DNA of 64,000 nucleotides, taken from assembly GCA_013368325.1 (NCBI GenBank), contig JAACJK010000167.1, forward strand, positions 62,001 to 126,000, in the 5' to 3' direction. The position numbers and the translations under genes were made by a program. Of the stretch, positions 1-11,300 are shown in pieces (position 1 is the stretch's first letter; the number at the start of each line of letters is the position of its first letter). The notes under the pieces were generated by a model. That model ran no database searches. It was given only the letters and a program-made list of their open reading frames with translations, and was not told the DNA's origin. This DNA is from Ephemerocybe angulata (taxonomy: Eukaryota > Basidiomycota > Agaricomycetes > Agaricales > Psathyrellaceae).

Positions 1-449
1 ATCCCATGTCTGTTCAATATTTTTCGCGTCATGTGTCCCTGCCTCAGCGAATACTCCGGTTTCGTCGACATCGACGTAGTGAATTCGGCACAGGTGGTTT
101 GGGTTGTAAGAGTGTATGGCTTCGTAAACTTTGCTCTTTCGCACTTGATCTTCTGTCCAATTGGGAAATCTGGACTGCGGGTATTCTCTCCAGCAGCCTT
201 TGCAAGTTGTGTGATCACATTCGTCCGGGATGGGTGGCAATTGCGAAGCTAGTTGGATAGGGTCTACCACTGCTCGGAATTAGGTTAGAATACCGTACAA
301 TCAAGGGTCCGGCCATGAGCAAAGCCCTACGTACCGTCTGAGATGTCAATCCAGGGCCAGGGTGCTGAGGGCGCAGCATGGCGATGAGAGGGTGGTTGGA
401 TTTGGTTCGTGCTTTGGTCGGAGACCGGATTGAGTTCTACGTCGTCCAT
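1..449 (-). CDS. Unknown protein, 3' end cut by window edge
   Basis: A minus-strand gene that runs off the left edge. The start ATG is at 449-447, exon 1 covers 449-335, a 65-bp intron (GTACGT...CAG) covers 334-270, and exon 2 covers 269-1 and is open to the edge, giving about 128 visible residues. The joined frame is continuous and has protein-like composition. It starts MDDVELNPVSD, then a Pro/Ser-rich stretch, then an acidic and aromatic segment with a C-x4-C-x2-C cluster (CDHTTCKGC) followed by WREYPQSRFPNW and HLCRIHYVDVDETG. The clustered cysteines could bind a metal, but that is inference. I do not recognise the family. It is divergent from the transporter at 931, with about 480 bp between the starts, so they may share a promoter region. 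Confidence 0.62.
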
Positions 450-930
450 AGCGGTGTTGTGGGAGTACCCACAAAATGTCGGGAAAAGACAAGCAGTGGT
501 AAGAAGCGGGCGACACTGTGGCACAAGGCTATAAAGCTCTTGTGTTAGTAAGATTCAGAAGTATAGTTCGACCAGCGCCTATGCGCCATCGTCGTGGAAC
601 GCCAAAAAAGAACAATGATGCACAGCCGAACGCTGTCAACGGACTTCGAATTGTTGGACTCGTGGCAACAAGTGACGAGCGCTTTGGTCTCTCTCCCCGA
701 CGACAGGAGTACAATTACCCATTTATTGGGCTGAGGTGTGTATCTTTTGGAATGCAGTTGAAAAAGCGCTGAAAATAGCCTCATGGGAACAAAAAGAGCG
801 AGTGGCTTTGTGGGGTGTGCAGAGTCTGCGCCTACATGTGCCTTGGACTATAAAAGCTTGAAGAGACCGGGGTTGCAGCACATCCCTTCATTCCGACGAC
901 GACCTCCTCCACACCTCACGATCAACTGCG
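450..930. other. Divergent intergenic region
   Basis: Lies between the start of the left-edge gene (-) and the transporter start (+). No convincing coding frame was seen. It contains the TATA-like element listed separately and a pyrimidine-rich stretch just before the ATG at 931, typical of basidiomycete core promoters. Confidence 0.5.
849..855 (+). promoter_or_regulatory. TATA-like element of the transporter gene
   Basis: The sequence CTATAAAAGC sits about 75 bp upstream of the ATG at 931, followed by a CT-rich stretch (CCTCCTCCACACCTC) before the start codon. Position and composition fit a core promoter; no transcript evidence is available. Confidence 0.45.
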
Positions 931-2701
931 ATGGCTGTCACTGCATACGCGGGTGTAACCCTCGCGTTTTTCTTCCTTTCGACAATCTTCGTAATCTCCC
1001 CATTCTCTCGATATGTGCCGTTCCCGGTCATTGGAAGACGCAAGGTTACCATAGGCCTAATGTCGGCCCCAATCCTGGCAATTGCAATCCTATGGGCTGC
1101 CCAATGCTTGGGTGCTACTCAGATCAGGGATGGCATTGTCGGTACCGGTACGTTATTTCACTTCTCTCGTCCTCTCCAGTCTCTAACACGTCATGTTGAA
1201 CACAGACAACATCAAGCCTTATAATATTCTTATCCTCTTCATCTCCCTGGCATACATGGCCATCACCCTCGACTGCACGGGTATCCTTCAAGCTGCCGCC
1301 TTCTGGGTCAGCAACAAGGGAGGCACTAGCGGTCGCAAGCTCTACTTCTACTTCTACATCCTCCTCACTGGCATCAGCATGGTCGTCGGCAATGATCCGG
1401 TCATCCTCTCAGGCACCGTCTTCCTGGTCTACTATACCGCCGCGACTGGTCTCGACCCTGACGCTTGGTTGATTTCTGAGTTTGCAGCAGCGAACACCGC
1501 CAGCATGGTCCTGTTCGTTGGGAACCCTACCAATGTCGTAATTTGTGAAGGCTTCCGCATAAACAATGCGGCGTTCACCGCCTACACGATTCTACCTTTC
1601 CTCGCCTGCAGCATTGCTTGCTACCTCGTCCTCATGTTGCAGTACCGGAACGAAAAGCACGTACCGAGGAAATTAAACGTTTCAGGCACCCTGAATCCCC
1701 GGGAGGTGCTGCGGGACCCAATCAGCGCGATATTCGGCAGTATCTGGCTCGCCGTCTGTCTTATTGTCGTCATCGTCCTCAGCTTCTTCCATGTCGACGT
1801 TTGGAAGATCGTCCTACCGTTCGCCGGTGGCAAGTTCATCTTCGATCTCAGCTGGGACCATTACCGATATATGACCGGACGGATACCAAAGTTCGACGAA
1901 TCCAAGGCCGACGATGTTGAAACACCCGATGATCCCATGGCCACAGCGTTCAAGCGTGCCATGTCTAACGATATGCAACGAAGTGGCACGGCCAAAACCT
2001 TTGCCGAAACCATGCAACATCACACCGACGACGATCCTTTGTCCGATTCGCAAAGAACCATTCTTGGATCTCCCCTCCAACGCACAATGTCGCCAGCAGG
2101 ATCCGAGACCCTAACCGCCGTTCCCCAACCCGAAGAAAAGACGAAGGAGCTGTTCCCTAAACTCCGTCGCCGAATCTCACTAAAGCACCGAAAACTTTCA
2201 GCCCACTTCCCCACATTCTTCACAGCATTGCCCCGGCTCCCCTTCGGCCTTATACCCTTTGCATTCTCCCAATTCATTCTCATTGAAGCCCTTGAACATC
2301 AGGGCTGGATCGACATCTTCGCGCGATGGCTCATCATCATGTCTGGCAAGAACATCATGCCCGTCGTCTGGCTCGTTGGAGTCTTCGGCGTCATCCTATG
2401 CAACGTCGCAGGCACAAACATCGGTGCCACGATTCTGCTCACCAAAATTGTCCGTGCATCCGATTTCCCGGAAAGCACGGCTCGTGCTGCTGCTGTATCA
2501 CTTGCTGTTGCGAGCAACATTGGCGCGGTTAGCTTTACATTCTCTGCAAGCTTAGCGGGGCTGCTGTGGGTGGCTATCTTGAAGGATAAGGGGATTACTA
2601 TCAAGCAGTGGAAGTTTGCCATGTGGAATTCTCTTCCTTTGATTGCGATGACTGGTGTGGGTCTTGGGGTGGTCAGCGCGATGATGGCAGTGCTCTATTA
2701 G
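931..2701 (+). CDS. Citrate/ArsB-type ion transporter (IT superfamily)
   Basis: Two exons, 931-1147 and 1206-2701, joined over a 58-bp intron (GTACGT...ACAG), give about 570 residues. The protein is strongly hydrophobic, with roughly ten or more membrane spans split in two halves by a hydrophilic Ser/Thr-rich cytosolic-type loop around residues 300-410. Each half carries an ion-transporter superfamily re-entrant loop signature: GNPTNVV in the first half and AGTNIGAT in the second, plus VVGNDPVIL. These motifs are typical of the CitMHS/ArsB/NhaD group (Pfam CitMHS-like), which move anions such as citrate or arsenite, or exchange Na+/H+. The substrate cannot be assigned from sequence. The start was chosen because it opens directly into a membrane segment and splices in frame. 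The next gene follows after 235 bp on the same strand. Confidence 0.85.
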
Positions 2702-2936
2702 AGGAAACTCGGACGATTTCATATAAGAAACAATTTTAGACTACTTATTCTTATGCTCATTTCACGGCTATCTAATGCAGTACCAATGACCTCTTTCCTT
2801 GAGATTATCAGTCGGCGCAGTTGACTCTTGGCGCTTAACGGGCGGGCGCTTTCCTGAGGAGCATGTGACTGATTCCCACGAGGCGCAATATGCCAGCAAG
2901 TGCGTCCAAGCTTTCTTTCATTCTGGCCTACCAACA

Positions 2937-3391
2937 ATGAGTGCTGCCGTAGCAAGAAAGGACGACCCTCGCTCAGAAGCCCTCGAGGTTCCATTCTCCC
3001 TGCCGAGAGCATGGTACAATGAAGGCAACGGTGAGTATCTGGCCCAATGTTTCAAAGTAGCCTGACCCATTCATGCCACCATTCATTCATTCCTCAACTC
3101 ATTCTAGACACCCTCGGAACCTCTGGAATGTTCATGGCTGGATTGATCATGGTCACCCGGAATCGATACCTCGCGTGGCCATCTGTCGTGTTTGGAATCA
3201 GCTCGCTCATTAACCAGCACCCTTTGCGGCAGAAGGATTCGGGAGGTGGTTGGACAAACGTTGGGTGCGCCGCGTTAGTCTCTTCATTTCGTGCTAAAAG
3301 GCTAACTTCGGCATGCAATAGACTTTGTATTGCTGCGCTCATGGCTTCTTACCTCCCTCTGTTTGTGATCACCAAGGCCCCCGTAGTATGA
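2937..3391 (+). CDS. Asterix/PAT10-like ER membrane protein (WDR83OS family)
   Basis: Three exons (2937-3030, 3108-3264, 3322-3391) with introns of 77 and 57 bp give 106 residues, the same size as the animal Asterix protein. The N-terminus has a short basic segment with DDPRSEALEVPFSLPR. It is followed by two to three hydrophobic segments: TLGTSGMFMAGLIMV, LAWPSVVFGISSLINQ and LCIAALMASYLPLFVI, and a short C-tail ending in APVV. In animals Asterix is a subunit of the PAT complex, an intramembrane chaperone that helps multipass proteins fold at the ER translocon. Family assignment rests on layout, length and remembered motif similarity (small N-terminal basic-proline region, NxHPxxQK-like loop, MSYLQ/MASYLP helix). 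Confidence 0.78.
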
Positions 3392-3762
3392 TGACCCGGC
3401 GCAATCCACCGTTTCACACCTACGTTTGAGGCTCACGTTGCCTTGCCACCTTCAAATCCGCTTGGATGGCATGCAAGAATTTGCAAGACGTGCCCGGCAG
3501 GAAGATTATGTATGCCGCAGCATCGAATTAGGATGCTTAGCATTCCTACACCAAACCCAAGCCCACGACCCCCCTCTGAGATGGCCATTGAAGCGTTCGA
3601 CGTCTCGCCGAGTCCTCTTTCGAGTTAAAAGTTGCAAGATTACATTGTCCAGAGTTCCTTATCGGTATGATATTCGTACATTCGGCGAAACGAGTCGAGA
3701 GGTTCTGAAGAAAGAGGCCCCCTTCGTCCATTAGCTTCTCAGTATTCCGTTGCTCGACACCT
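3392..3762. other. Convergent intergenic region
   Basis: Between the 3' ends of the Asterix-like gene (+) and the I9 inhibitor gene (-). I see no coding frame; probably two 3' UTRs. Confidence 0.5.
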
Positions 3763-4255
3763 TTATTTCTGGATGGTGACAACACCATCGGGCTCTGCAC
3801 AGTCACAGAAGAGGCAAGTCAACGATATACCCTGACATAAGAGGCCGTAGGCCACCCACCGATGTAATCGACGAGCGAGTCGCCTTGTAAAGATGCGTGG
3901 AACGACGCCGGGATGGTAGCAGAGAATCCCTGTAGGCCAAAGTTGCGTCAGATAACCGTTCTGCAACCACGAGCTCTGAGCTTTGTGCTCACGTTGAGAA
4001 TGCCTGCTCCCTGGTCATATCTGTCTTTCACTTCCCCGCCTATGGAATGCCCTGTCAGCCGTTGCTTGCCTTCACACGCATCTGCGATCGACATACCAGC
4101 ATTCGTGACATCTTGGGCGTATTTCTCGATCTGATCACTGGTAACGTTCTTCTTGAAGACGACGATGAACTCTGGAGATCCGGCTAGGTCAATATCCCGG
4201 AGATCGACTGACCATCGGGGAGGAAGACAGACAACTCACTTCCGATTTCCGACAT
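3763..4255 (-). CDS. Peptidase inhibitor I9-domain protein (Pbi2-like)
   Basis: A compact minus-strand gene of five exons. It starts with ATG at 4255-4253 and ends with TAA at 3765-3763. Reading the four introns out (each about 50 to 65 bp, all GT...AG) gives a continuous protein of about 84 residues. Key segments are SPEFIVVFKKNVTSDQI, EKYAQDVTNAG, a short Gly-rich turn, GFSATIPASFHASLQ, and LVDYIEPDGVVTIQK. The order (beta-strand FIVVFK, helix, GFSA, helix, YIEPDG) is the inhibitor I9 / subtilisin-propeptide fold. Stand-alone relatives such as yeast Pbi2 inhibit vacuolar proteinase B and act in vacuole fusion. There is no signal peptide, which fits a cytosolic or vacuolar role. None of its exons is long enough to be seen as a normal ORF. 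Confidence 0.85.
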
Positions 4256-5488
4256 GGTGGCTGGCTCTTGTGGTGGACGTGTAGGTGGCGATTGAGTTGA
4301 GAAGGAGTTGGTATGGGATGAAAGGACAAGTGGGTTGGGATGGTTATAAGGTGAGAGTGGCCCCTGTCCGTGATTACTGCGTAATGTGCTGTGCGCTTGC
4401 CTAATGCGTCGAAGCTGGAGCAGAGAGGTCATCGTCACTGTTGGTCATCATAATTGCGTGCGATCACTTCGAGCGGACCATCCGGCGTCAAGTTGGGACT
4501 CAGGCGGGTGGCGTTAGCTAGGACTTCGGCGGTGGGAGAGGAATGGGGGTTGGTTTAAGGTAAATCTATCCGCATGACCCTCGGTAAATCGTCAATTGTC
4601 CTCAGGGTCAAGCGAAGCTCAGAACCATCGTTCCTAGATACGTCAACTCTTTCACCCGTTTACCCTGATTATTGCTGAAAGACACTGCCCAAGAATGCCC
4701 AAGGTAACATTGAAGGCCTGTTTTGGGCTACCTGTGCCAGCAATCTGTCGTCTTGTATCGCATTGAGACCATGTGTTCAAAGTACAACTCGGAACCCAGA
4801 AAAAGAAGTCCGCCTGCCAGTTGGCGCTCGATGCTGAGAGCAAGCAGCCTTCTGCTGTTGCTGAAAGATGGCATATTGTCTTTAATAGTGGAAGCAGCTG
4901 ACTTTATGTAGGTCCAACTGCCACACCTCGGCTTTCTATTCACACCCTTTTATGACAAAGACACCGATGTGAGTGCTTTACCGAAGATCTGTGGGCGCTA
5001 GTATGGCGCAACGACAGCCAGCGGCTTCGGTTCGTCAAGTCGTTTCATGGTGCGTATTCCAATACTTACTCTAGGAGAGCTGCTGCTCATTGCAGAGATC
5101 CCAGTGCAGCAGCTCTCGGGTGGAAACTGGGCGGGATCGACGGTCTACGCGAGTAAAAAGAGAACACTGACTCTGCCCTTCCAGTTGAACGATCGCACCA
5201 GGCGAGAGACCCTTTGGCCTTTTCAGGGTTCAGTGGGCCCAAACGTCGGGCAGGATGTGGCCATGTCAAATCATATCTCAATTGGAACATAGCCATCACG
5301 GCGAATCTAATGCTACTTAAGAGTAAGTAAAGGGTGGCAATACAGTCATCGACTCATATCTTCCCCAGGTTGATACGAGGTGGGTACTCCTCTTATACAA
5401 AACCATATATCTTTACTTACCATCGGTTCGCCCACCTCCTAGCTGACACCAATCCTCGGAGCCAAGTCACATCCACTCTCCATATTCA
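4256..5488. other. Gap with unresolved plus-strand coding-like stretches
   Basis: No full gene model could be built. On the plus strand short stretches have protein-like reading: around 4803-4880 (KSACQLALDAESKQPS), 4912-4970 (VQLPHLGFLFTPFYDKDTD) and 4990-5050 (LWALVWRNDSQRLRF), the last followed by a possible GTGCGT donor. They do not join with normal introns, so they may be a broken gene or one I could not resolve. The stretch 5160-5488 is probably the upstream region of the membrane-protein gene. Confidence 0.3.
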
Positions 5489-6405
5489 ATGGCCAATGTC
5501 ACAACCATTACCTTCTCCGTCAACATGGAGCTCGCCGAAAAGGTCTCCCAGTGCTACTCTCTCCCCTTCGGAATATTCGGCTGGGTCTCTCATTCCCTCA
5601 ACATCTACATCGTCGCGTGTCTCTGGATGGGCCGACGCCCTCTGAAGCCTTGGAAATATCTGAGGCACGACATCATTGGCATGTGCATCAGCCTCGTTAG
5701 CCTAGCCACATCCATGGCTGCGTTCATATCAACTGTGTACACATGCAGAAGCGAGTGGCCCGTTCTGCTTATTGCGGTGGCGAAGGGATCCTCCTCCCTG
5801 CTTACAGCCTTGGCTGGCCTTCAGGTCAACGTGGCGAACCATGCGGAGAGCAAGAAACAAAGATTTGCCCTGTACCATGGGCGATGGGAACGTTTCGTCA
5901 ATGTGGCAATGCTCCCCTCGTGGTATCCGCTACTGTGTGCGTGCACTTCAACAGAGTTTCTTGTGGACGTCGACTGACCTTTGAGTTCTCTATAGATCTT
6001 CCCGGGATAGTTACCGGCGCCCTTGGGGGAGGCTTTGTAACGGCGTCGTTCTTTCAGATAGAAAAGAACCTCGGCTCCCTCACAGTAGCTATGCTCCCAG
6101 TACTCGTCTTAAAGGCTGTGATACTTCAATTCCCTTGTGGAATCCGGCTGGGGAGCAGGTTTTCTACACATTCACATGATGGGACTCGGGAACGGGGGCC
6201 ATTTGCAAACGGGGAGTTCATGGGGACGCTTACGTCTATTCTCGTGGCGTCTGCGTTCCAGTCCTACTATAACGACTGGATTATTTCGATTATAGTTTCG
6301 GACCCGATAGGCATTACGACTCCGGGGAAGCATCATTCAGTGACTGGGACGGCTACATTCTCCGCCTATGTCGTTGGGAGCAAGGTGTTGCTCCTCTGTA
6401 GCTGA
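5489..6405 (+). CDS. Unknown multipass membrane protein, tandem paralogue A
   Basis: Two exons, 5489-5936 and 5996-6405, with a 59-bp phase-1 intron, encode about 285 residues. Several hydrophobic segments are visible: SLPFGIFGWVSHSLNIYIV, IIGMCISLVSLATSMAAFI, PVLLIAVAKGSSSLLTALAG, YLPGIVTGALGGGFVTA and LTVAMLPVLVLKAVIL. I know no function. It is clearly homologous to the next gene downstream: the block Y(S/A)LP(F/Y)G..G(F/W)VSH..., the (R/K)(R/K)PL.P motif after the second helix, the C(R/K)(S/D).W..L(L)IA core and the LY(L/I)PG segment all align. The intron lies at the same codon (L-Y|) and phase in both, so they arose by tandem duplication. A GATAG-type short repeat lies just after the stop. 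Confidence 0.72.
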
Positions 6406-6769
6406 GAGGCCTTCAAAGTTTAATGCCAAATATATACCACTTCTATTTAGCTACTCTCTCTCCTAGGATAGGATAGGATACGAAACACTAAGGGCTCCAT
6501 TCATGACGAACGGACCATCTCTACCAAACAAGCGCCGCACTGTCGGCGCTTAAGTCTTCCGGCCATTGCCGACGGAACGTGTAGCGTCTGCATCGCCACA
6601 CAACTTGCTTCCATCATCCAAGCTCCATGCACGCCGCCAGGGGCAGTGCGCAGCTCTCTGCCTATCTTTCCAGGTCGTAACGGACAATGGGCTTCCTTTG
6701 TCACCCTTCTACCTTCGACTAAAAGGCCCTCTAACTCTATCGACAGCGGTTGCTTCCACCCAGAAGCAT
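6406..6769. other. Short intergenic spacer between tandem paralogues
   Basis: Contains the short AGGATAGGATAGGATA repeat at 6465-6480. A reading frame running into the next gene from 6566 is open, but the start at 6770 matches the paralogue better, so this is taken as spacer and 5' UTR. Confidence 0.45.
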
Positions 6770-7763
6770 ATGGTCTCGACCAAGGACGCCCTCGAATCGT
6801 TCTCAGAAGAGGTCAAATGTTATGCCCTTCCATACGGGGCCCTCGGCTTCGTCTCGCACGTCCTCACCTATTATACCATCATCGCCCTCTGGTTCGGTCG
6901 GAAACCATTGTGGCCGTTCTCCCGGGTCAGCTACTCCTGGCTCGACCTTACTTTGGGAGGATTTGGGCTCTTGATTTCGACGCTGCTCACGATTGTGACA
7001 ATCGTTCGATGCAAGGACTCATGGGAGCTGTTGGTCATCGCTATATGGAAAATGGCCATGTCGCTTCTGAACGGACTCACAGCTGTCCACGTCGCAATCC
7101 TATACATTCTGGAGCGACGTAAACTGAAGCGGGAGAGGAGAAAGGAAGGGTCGGAGGACGGTGGCGGTGTCGCCGTTCAAGGGGGAGGAGAAGGTCAGGT
7201 CGAGAAGGCCAAGGGTGCGGATGGACAACCGGGGTCAGGCGCACACGAGAAGGAGTCGAGTGCTGGAGAATCTGAGAAGGAGACCGAGACGCCCATCAAG
7301 GTGGTGCTAAACCCGATGCGATGGGTGTGGTGGTGGATCGTTCTATGTGAGTTTGCTTCTCCCATCGTCGATGCGATTCTCTAAACACCTTCTACCAGAT
7401 ATCCCAGGGATGTTTGCAGGGGTCGTTGGGCTGATGGCGCTAGTTGTCAAGTACCACAAAACGCATGGAGGGGTACTGAAGCTCACCGCAGGCTTCTACA
7501 CTGTTGTCGGTGCAGGCATCCTGGTTGTCGCTGCCGGACTCCTGTATCAACTCAGAAACGCGCAGGATCATGCCACTGCCCGAAGGATCATGTTAGGGGG
7601 ACTGACGTGGGTGGTTAGCGCCTTCAGCATCCTTGCGGTCTTCTACTCCGACTGGGCATTGGGCATGATGACTGATAACATTACCGGGCTGCCAAGTGGC
7701 GATGCCTCAGCACTGTACTGGACGTACTGGGTCTCGAAACGATTGCCGATGTTCAGTCTGTAG
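6770..7763 (+). CDS. Unknown multipass membrane protein, tandem paralogue B
   Basis: Two exons, 6770-7346 and 7399-7763, with a 52-bp intron, encode about 313 residues. The start at 6770 (MVSTKDALESF) was chosen because it places the first conserved block (YALPYGALGFVSHVL) at the same distance from the N-terminus as in paralogue A; the frame is also open upstream to 6566, so a longer N-terminus is possible. Membrane segments include LTYYTIIALWFG, LTLGGFGLLISTLLTIVTIV, LLVIAIWKMAMSLLNGL, a pair after the intron (GMFAGVVGLMALVV, TVVGAGILVVAAGLL) and LTWVVSAFSILAVFY. Unlike A, it has a charged insert of roughly 60 residues rich in Glu, Lys and Gly before the intron. The function is unknown. Confidence 0.72.
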
Positions 7764-8325
7764 AAGGCGGTTGGTTCCCGGTTCTTGCAGCTCTTGCGAC
7801 GAGTGTCGCACATCCATGGAATCCGTGCGGGAGAAGGGAGAGAAGTCTTCGTCGGGCGTTTACGTGTTCGAAGGGGTTCATCAGGATGGTACGACCTTCA
7901 TTCCAGGATGTTACTTGTGGTACGGCCAAACATGAGAGGTAAATTGTCTCAGCTGTACGTGGGTCGTATAGGGAAGGTGTAGCGCTAGCTGCTACACTGT
8001 TCGGCTCTTCCACTCAGCTTGCGGGCTGCAATAGGCATATTCATATTAACTGAGTCTGTATATGTACACTCTTAGTTGGCGAAACATGTATGTAAACACG
8101 AGGCATTAATAGAATGTATGAATGGCACTGTTCGTTGCTTAATTCCGACGCGTTCCAAAGAACACGCGAGGGCGGGGAACAATAGGACGCGTTGTGTGCT
8201 GGTGTTTGAGGAGGACCTCATGTCTAGAAGACAAGGGTCACGGGACTGTGTACTAGCTACTCTTAAACGTAGGTACGTAAATTCAAGACTTCAAACTTCG
8301 TTTCTCGCCTCCACCACTATCATCC
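7764..8325. other. Intergenic region
   Basis: 3' flank of paralogue B and upstream region of the F-box/WD40 gene. No coding frame that I trust. Confidence 0.45.
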
Positions 8326-11300
8326 ATGGCGTCCTACGCCTGTTCGACCCCTTCGTCGTCGTCGCAGACAGTGTCGACGACCCCATCAACGACGCCGAGC
8401 AATCATAGGACGTCATCGCACCGTCTCCGGGCCGCGTCAAGAAGGGCGAACAGTGCCCAAGCATCCGGTTCACGCCCATCTATCTATCACCCAAACCACC
8501 ATAACCAGAGGGCCTCATCGCTGTCGCCGGTCCTGCAGCTCGGGAGCCCGTCTTTGTACATGCCTTCGCGGCCGTCAACACCACCCCCAAAGCGTTCGCG
8601 GCCAATGCCACGGACGCCGGGCCCAGACGACTCGCCTCGTTTCTCTCGGCTGCTGTCCAGTGTCTTGGGGTCGCCCTTTCTAACCACCACCGATTTGCCC
8701 TTGCAACCCGACCTTATGGACCTCGAGATGCTGGATGGTCGACCTACGTCCCCCGTTCCCTCTGTCGATTTCTCAATCATCGACGTCGATCCCGAAGACC
8801 CGGAGTTACAGTTTGCGAGCAACACACCAGTCCCTGGGGCGTACCCCATTGGGAGGCATGGCATGTCTGGGGTAGGCTTTTCTCGCTCAAGCCACTACAC
8901 CGATTCCTTCGCATGGCCCTCAACGAGTTCTGCGGCGAGCTTCTTCCAGCATCATTCCGAATCTCCTCACAATCCATTCAAGACAATTCTTCCTCGGATC
9001 TGGGATGTCATTTCGTCCCCAGGGCGAGGCGTCTTAAGCTTCTCCCCTTCGACAAACATCTCATCTCCGTCGCGGACACCCTCACCAGCACCTCGCCTCG
9101 GATCATGGTACCTCGCGGATTCGCCAGCTCAGGAGCCGAGCACCCCTTCGAGAGCTAAAGGCAAAGGAAGAGCCTTTTTCTCGAGAGATGGGAGCAGCAG
9201 TGATCTGGGCGACATGGCGAGTTATTCAGAACTGTCTCCTTTGGATGATGAAGAGGGAGAGTTGATCGACGATGAGGCCTGCTTCATTGACGTCAGGGCA
9301 GTCACAGGAATCGGTGAGTCTATACAAACTTTGTAATGCTAGTCGACGTTCTGACAGGCAACTTGCAGATATCCTCTCTCTACTTCCCCCAGAGCTGGCG
9401 TTGCACATCCTACTCATACTCTGCCCGCCCCCTCTTGATTACTCGGACTCAGCAGAGAAGTCAAGGTCTACCCGTAATTCTCTCACTCTCTCCGCCGATA
9501 GGGACCAAGCTGCTGCGTTACATGCGATCCTTGCGTGTCGGGAAGTATCACACACATGGCGTCGTCTGGCTAGTGATAACGCTGTTTGGCGAGCTCTCTT
9601 CCTGAGTCGCTGGGGGATCGATTTGCGCCGGGCTGGGCCCATTTCTTCTGATTTAAGAGTATCTAGTGGCCGATCGCTTGGCCCAACGTGGAACTTTGAC
9701 TGGGGTGCCAAGCGACCGTCCTCAGCATACTCCCGTGGATCGAGGAGTGTGAAAGGGAAACACCCATTTGCAACTTCAAAGTCGACATCAAATGTTATCT
9801 ATACGCAAGCACCCCATGATCGCAGCCTCTATTTCCCGTCCCATCGCATCTCCTTCATCAGACCACCCGCGTCTTTGAGTCCTTTGGCAGCTGCGCCTTT
9901 ATTATTGGACTGGCGTTTGATTTACCGCGAACGACTCGAACTAGACAGACGTTGGGAGGGTTCCACTCGTGTCGACCACCGCAGGAATTCGAAGTCCCCC
10001 TTCGCTAGCCTTTTCGTAGAGGATGACGAAGAGATGGAGATGAAGGAGAATATCAAACCCTGGGAGCCTGAGGTTCGAAAGATGGAAGGCCACGCGGATA
10101 GGTAAGCCTCTTGATTTGCCCTGCTTCCCAGATACTCATCTTTCTTCGCTGCAGCGTGTACTGCGTAGAGTTCGATTCGAAGCACATTATCACCGGCTCC
10201 AGGGATCGTACAATCAGGGTGTGGAGTTTGAATACCGGCCAGGTGGTGGGCACATTCCAGGACGCTCACAACGGAAGTGTTCTTTGCTTGAAGTTTGAGA
10301 AGGATTGGAGCTTGGCTGCGGAATCGGGTGTAGGGACGGAGAATGGCGGAGCTTCTGCTTCGAAGGGACTCTTGGTCAGTGGAAGTAGCGACTGCACTAT
10401 CTGCGTTTGGGAAATGGAGGTCGGGGGTCATCTACCTAACGGAGAGAGGGCGATACGGGCTGAAGTTCGGGCCACCTTGGAAGGGCATGACGGCGGCGTA
10501 TTGGACATCCGGATGGATGACAAGTGGATTGTTAGCTGGTGAGATTAATTACCGTCTGCGCGCCGTGAAATACTCATTTCCGTCGACAGCTCTAAGGATG
10601 CGTCCATTCGTGTATGGGACCGTCAGACTCTGAACTTGACCCGAGTTATGCGAGGCCACGAAGGCCCTGTCAACGCGATTGGATTGCAGCACGATCGGGT
10701 GGTAGGTGGTCTCCGTTGAGGTTAAAAAATCTTGATTTGACACTCGCTCTACAGGTTAGTGCAAGTGGGGACGGCAAATTGATTCTATGGGACATCACGA
10801 ACGGCGAACGTATTCGGACGTTCGAGGGTCATGACCGCGGGCTTGCATGCATCGAGTTCAAGGTTCGTTTGTCTGTGTGGGTGGGGCTGCGAGCATATGC
10901 TGATAACCGTCTACAGGACAACTTCATCGTGTCTGGATCGAATGATTGCAAGATCAAGGTCTGGGATCCTTGGACCGGAGAGTGCTTGCGGACGTTGGCA
11001 GGCCATGACGGCCTCGTTCGCGCGTTGTCCTTTGACCCCAAGTCCGGTCGGTTAGTGAGCGTAAGCTACGACAAGACTGTCAAAGTATGGGATCTCCGCA
11101 CAGGTGCGTAGCGGTTAGAGGTCGGAGGTTGGACTGTTACTGATCTAGTGCGTCCATTCCAGGTAAACTTGTGCGTGAATTCAAGAAGATGCACTCAAGT
11201 CACATATTCGATGTCAAGTTCGATGCGACCCGGATTGTTACGTGCGTAGCCTTTCATCCTTATGCTGGTACTAGGATTGACACCCTGCTGCCTTTTCAGT

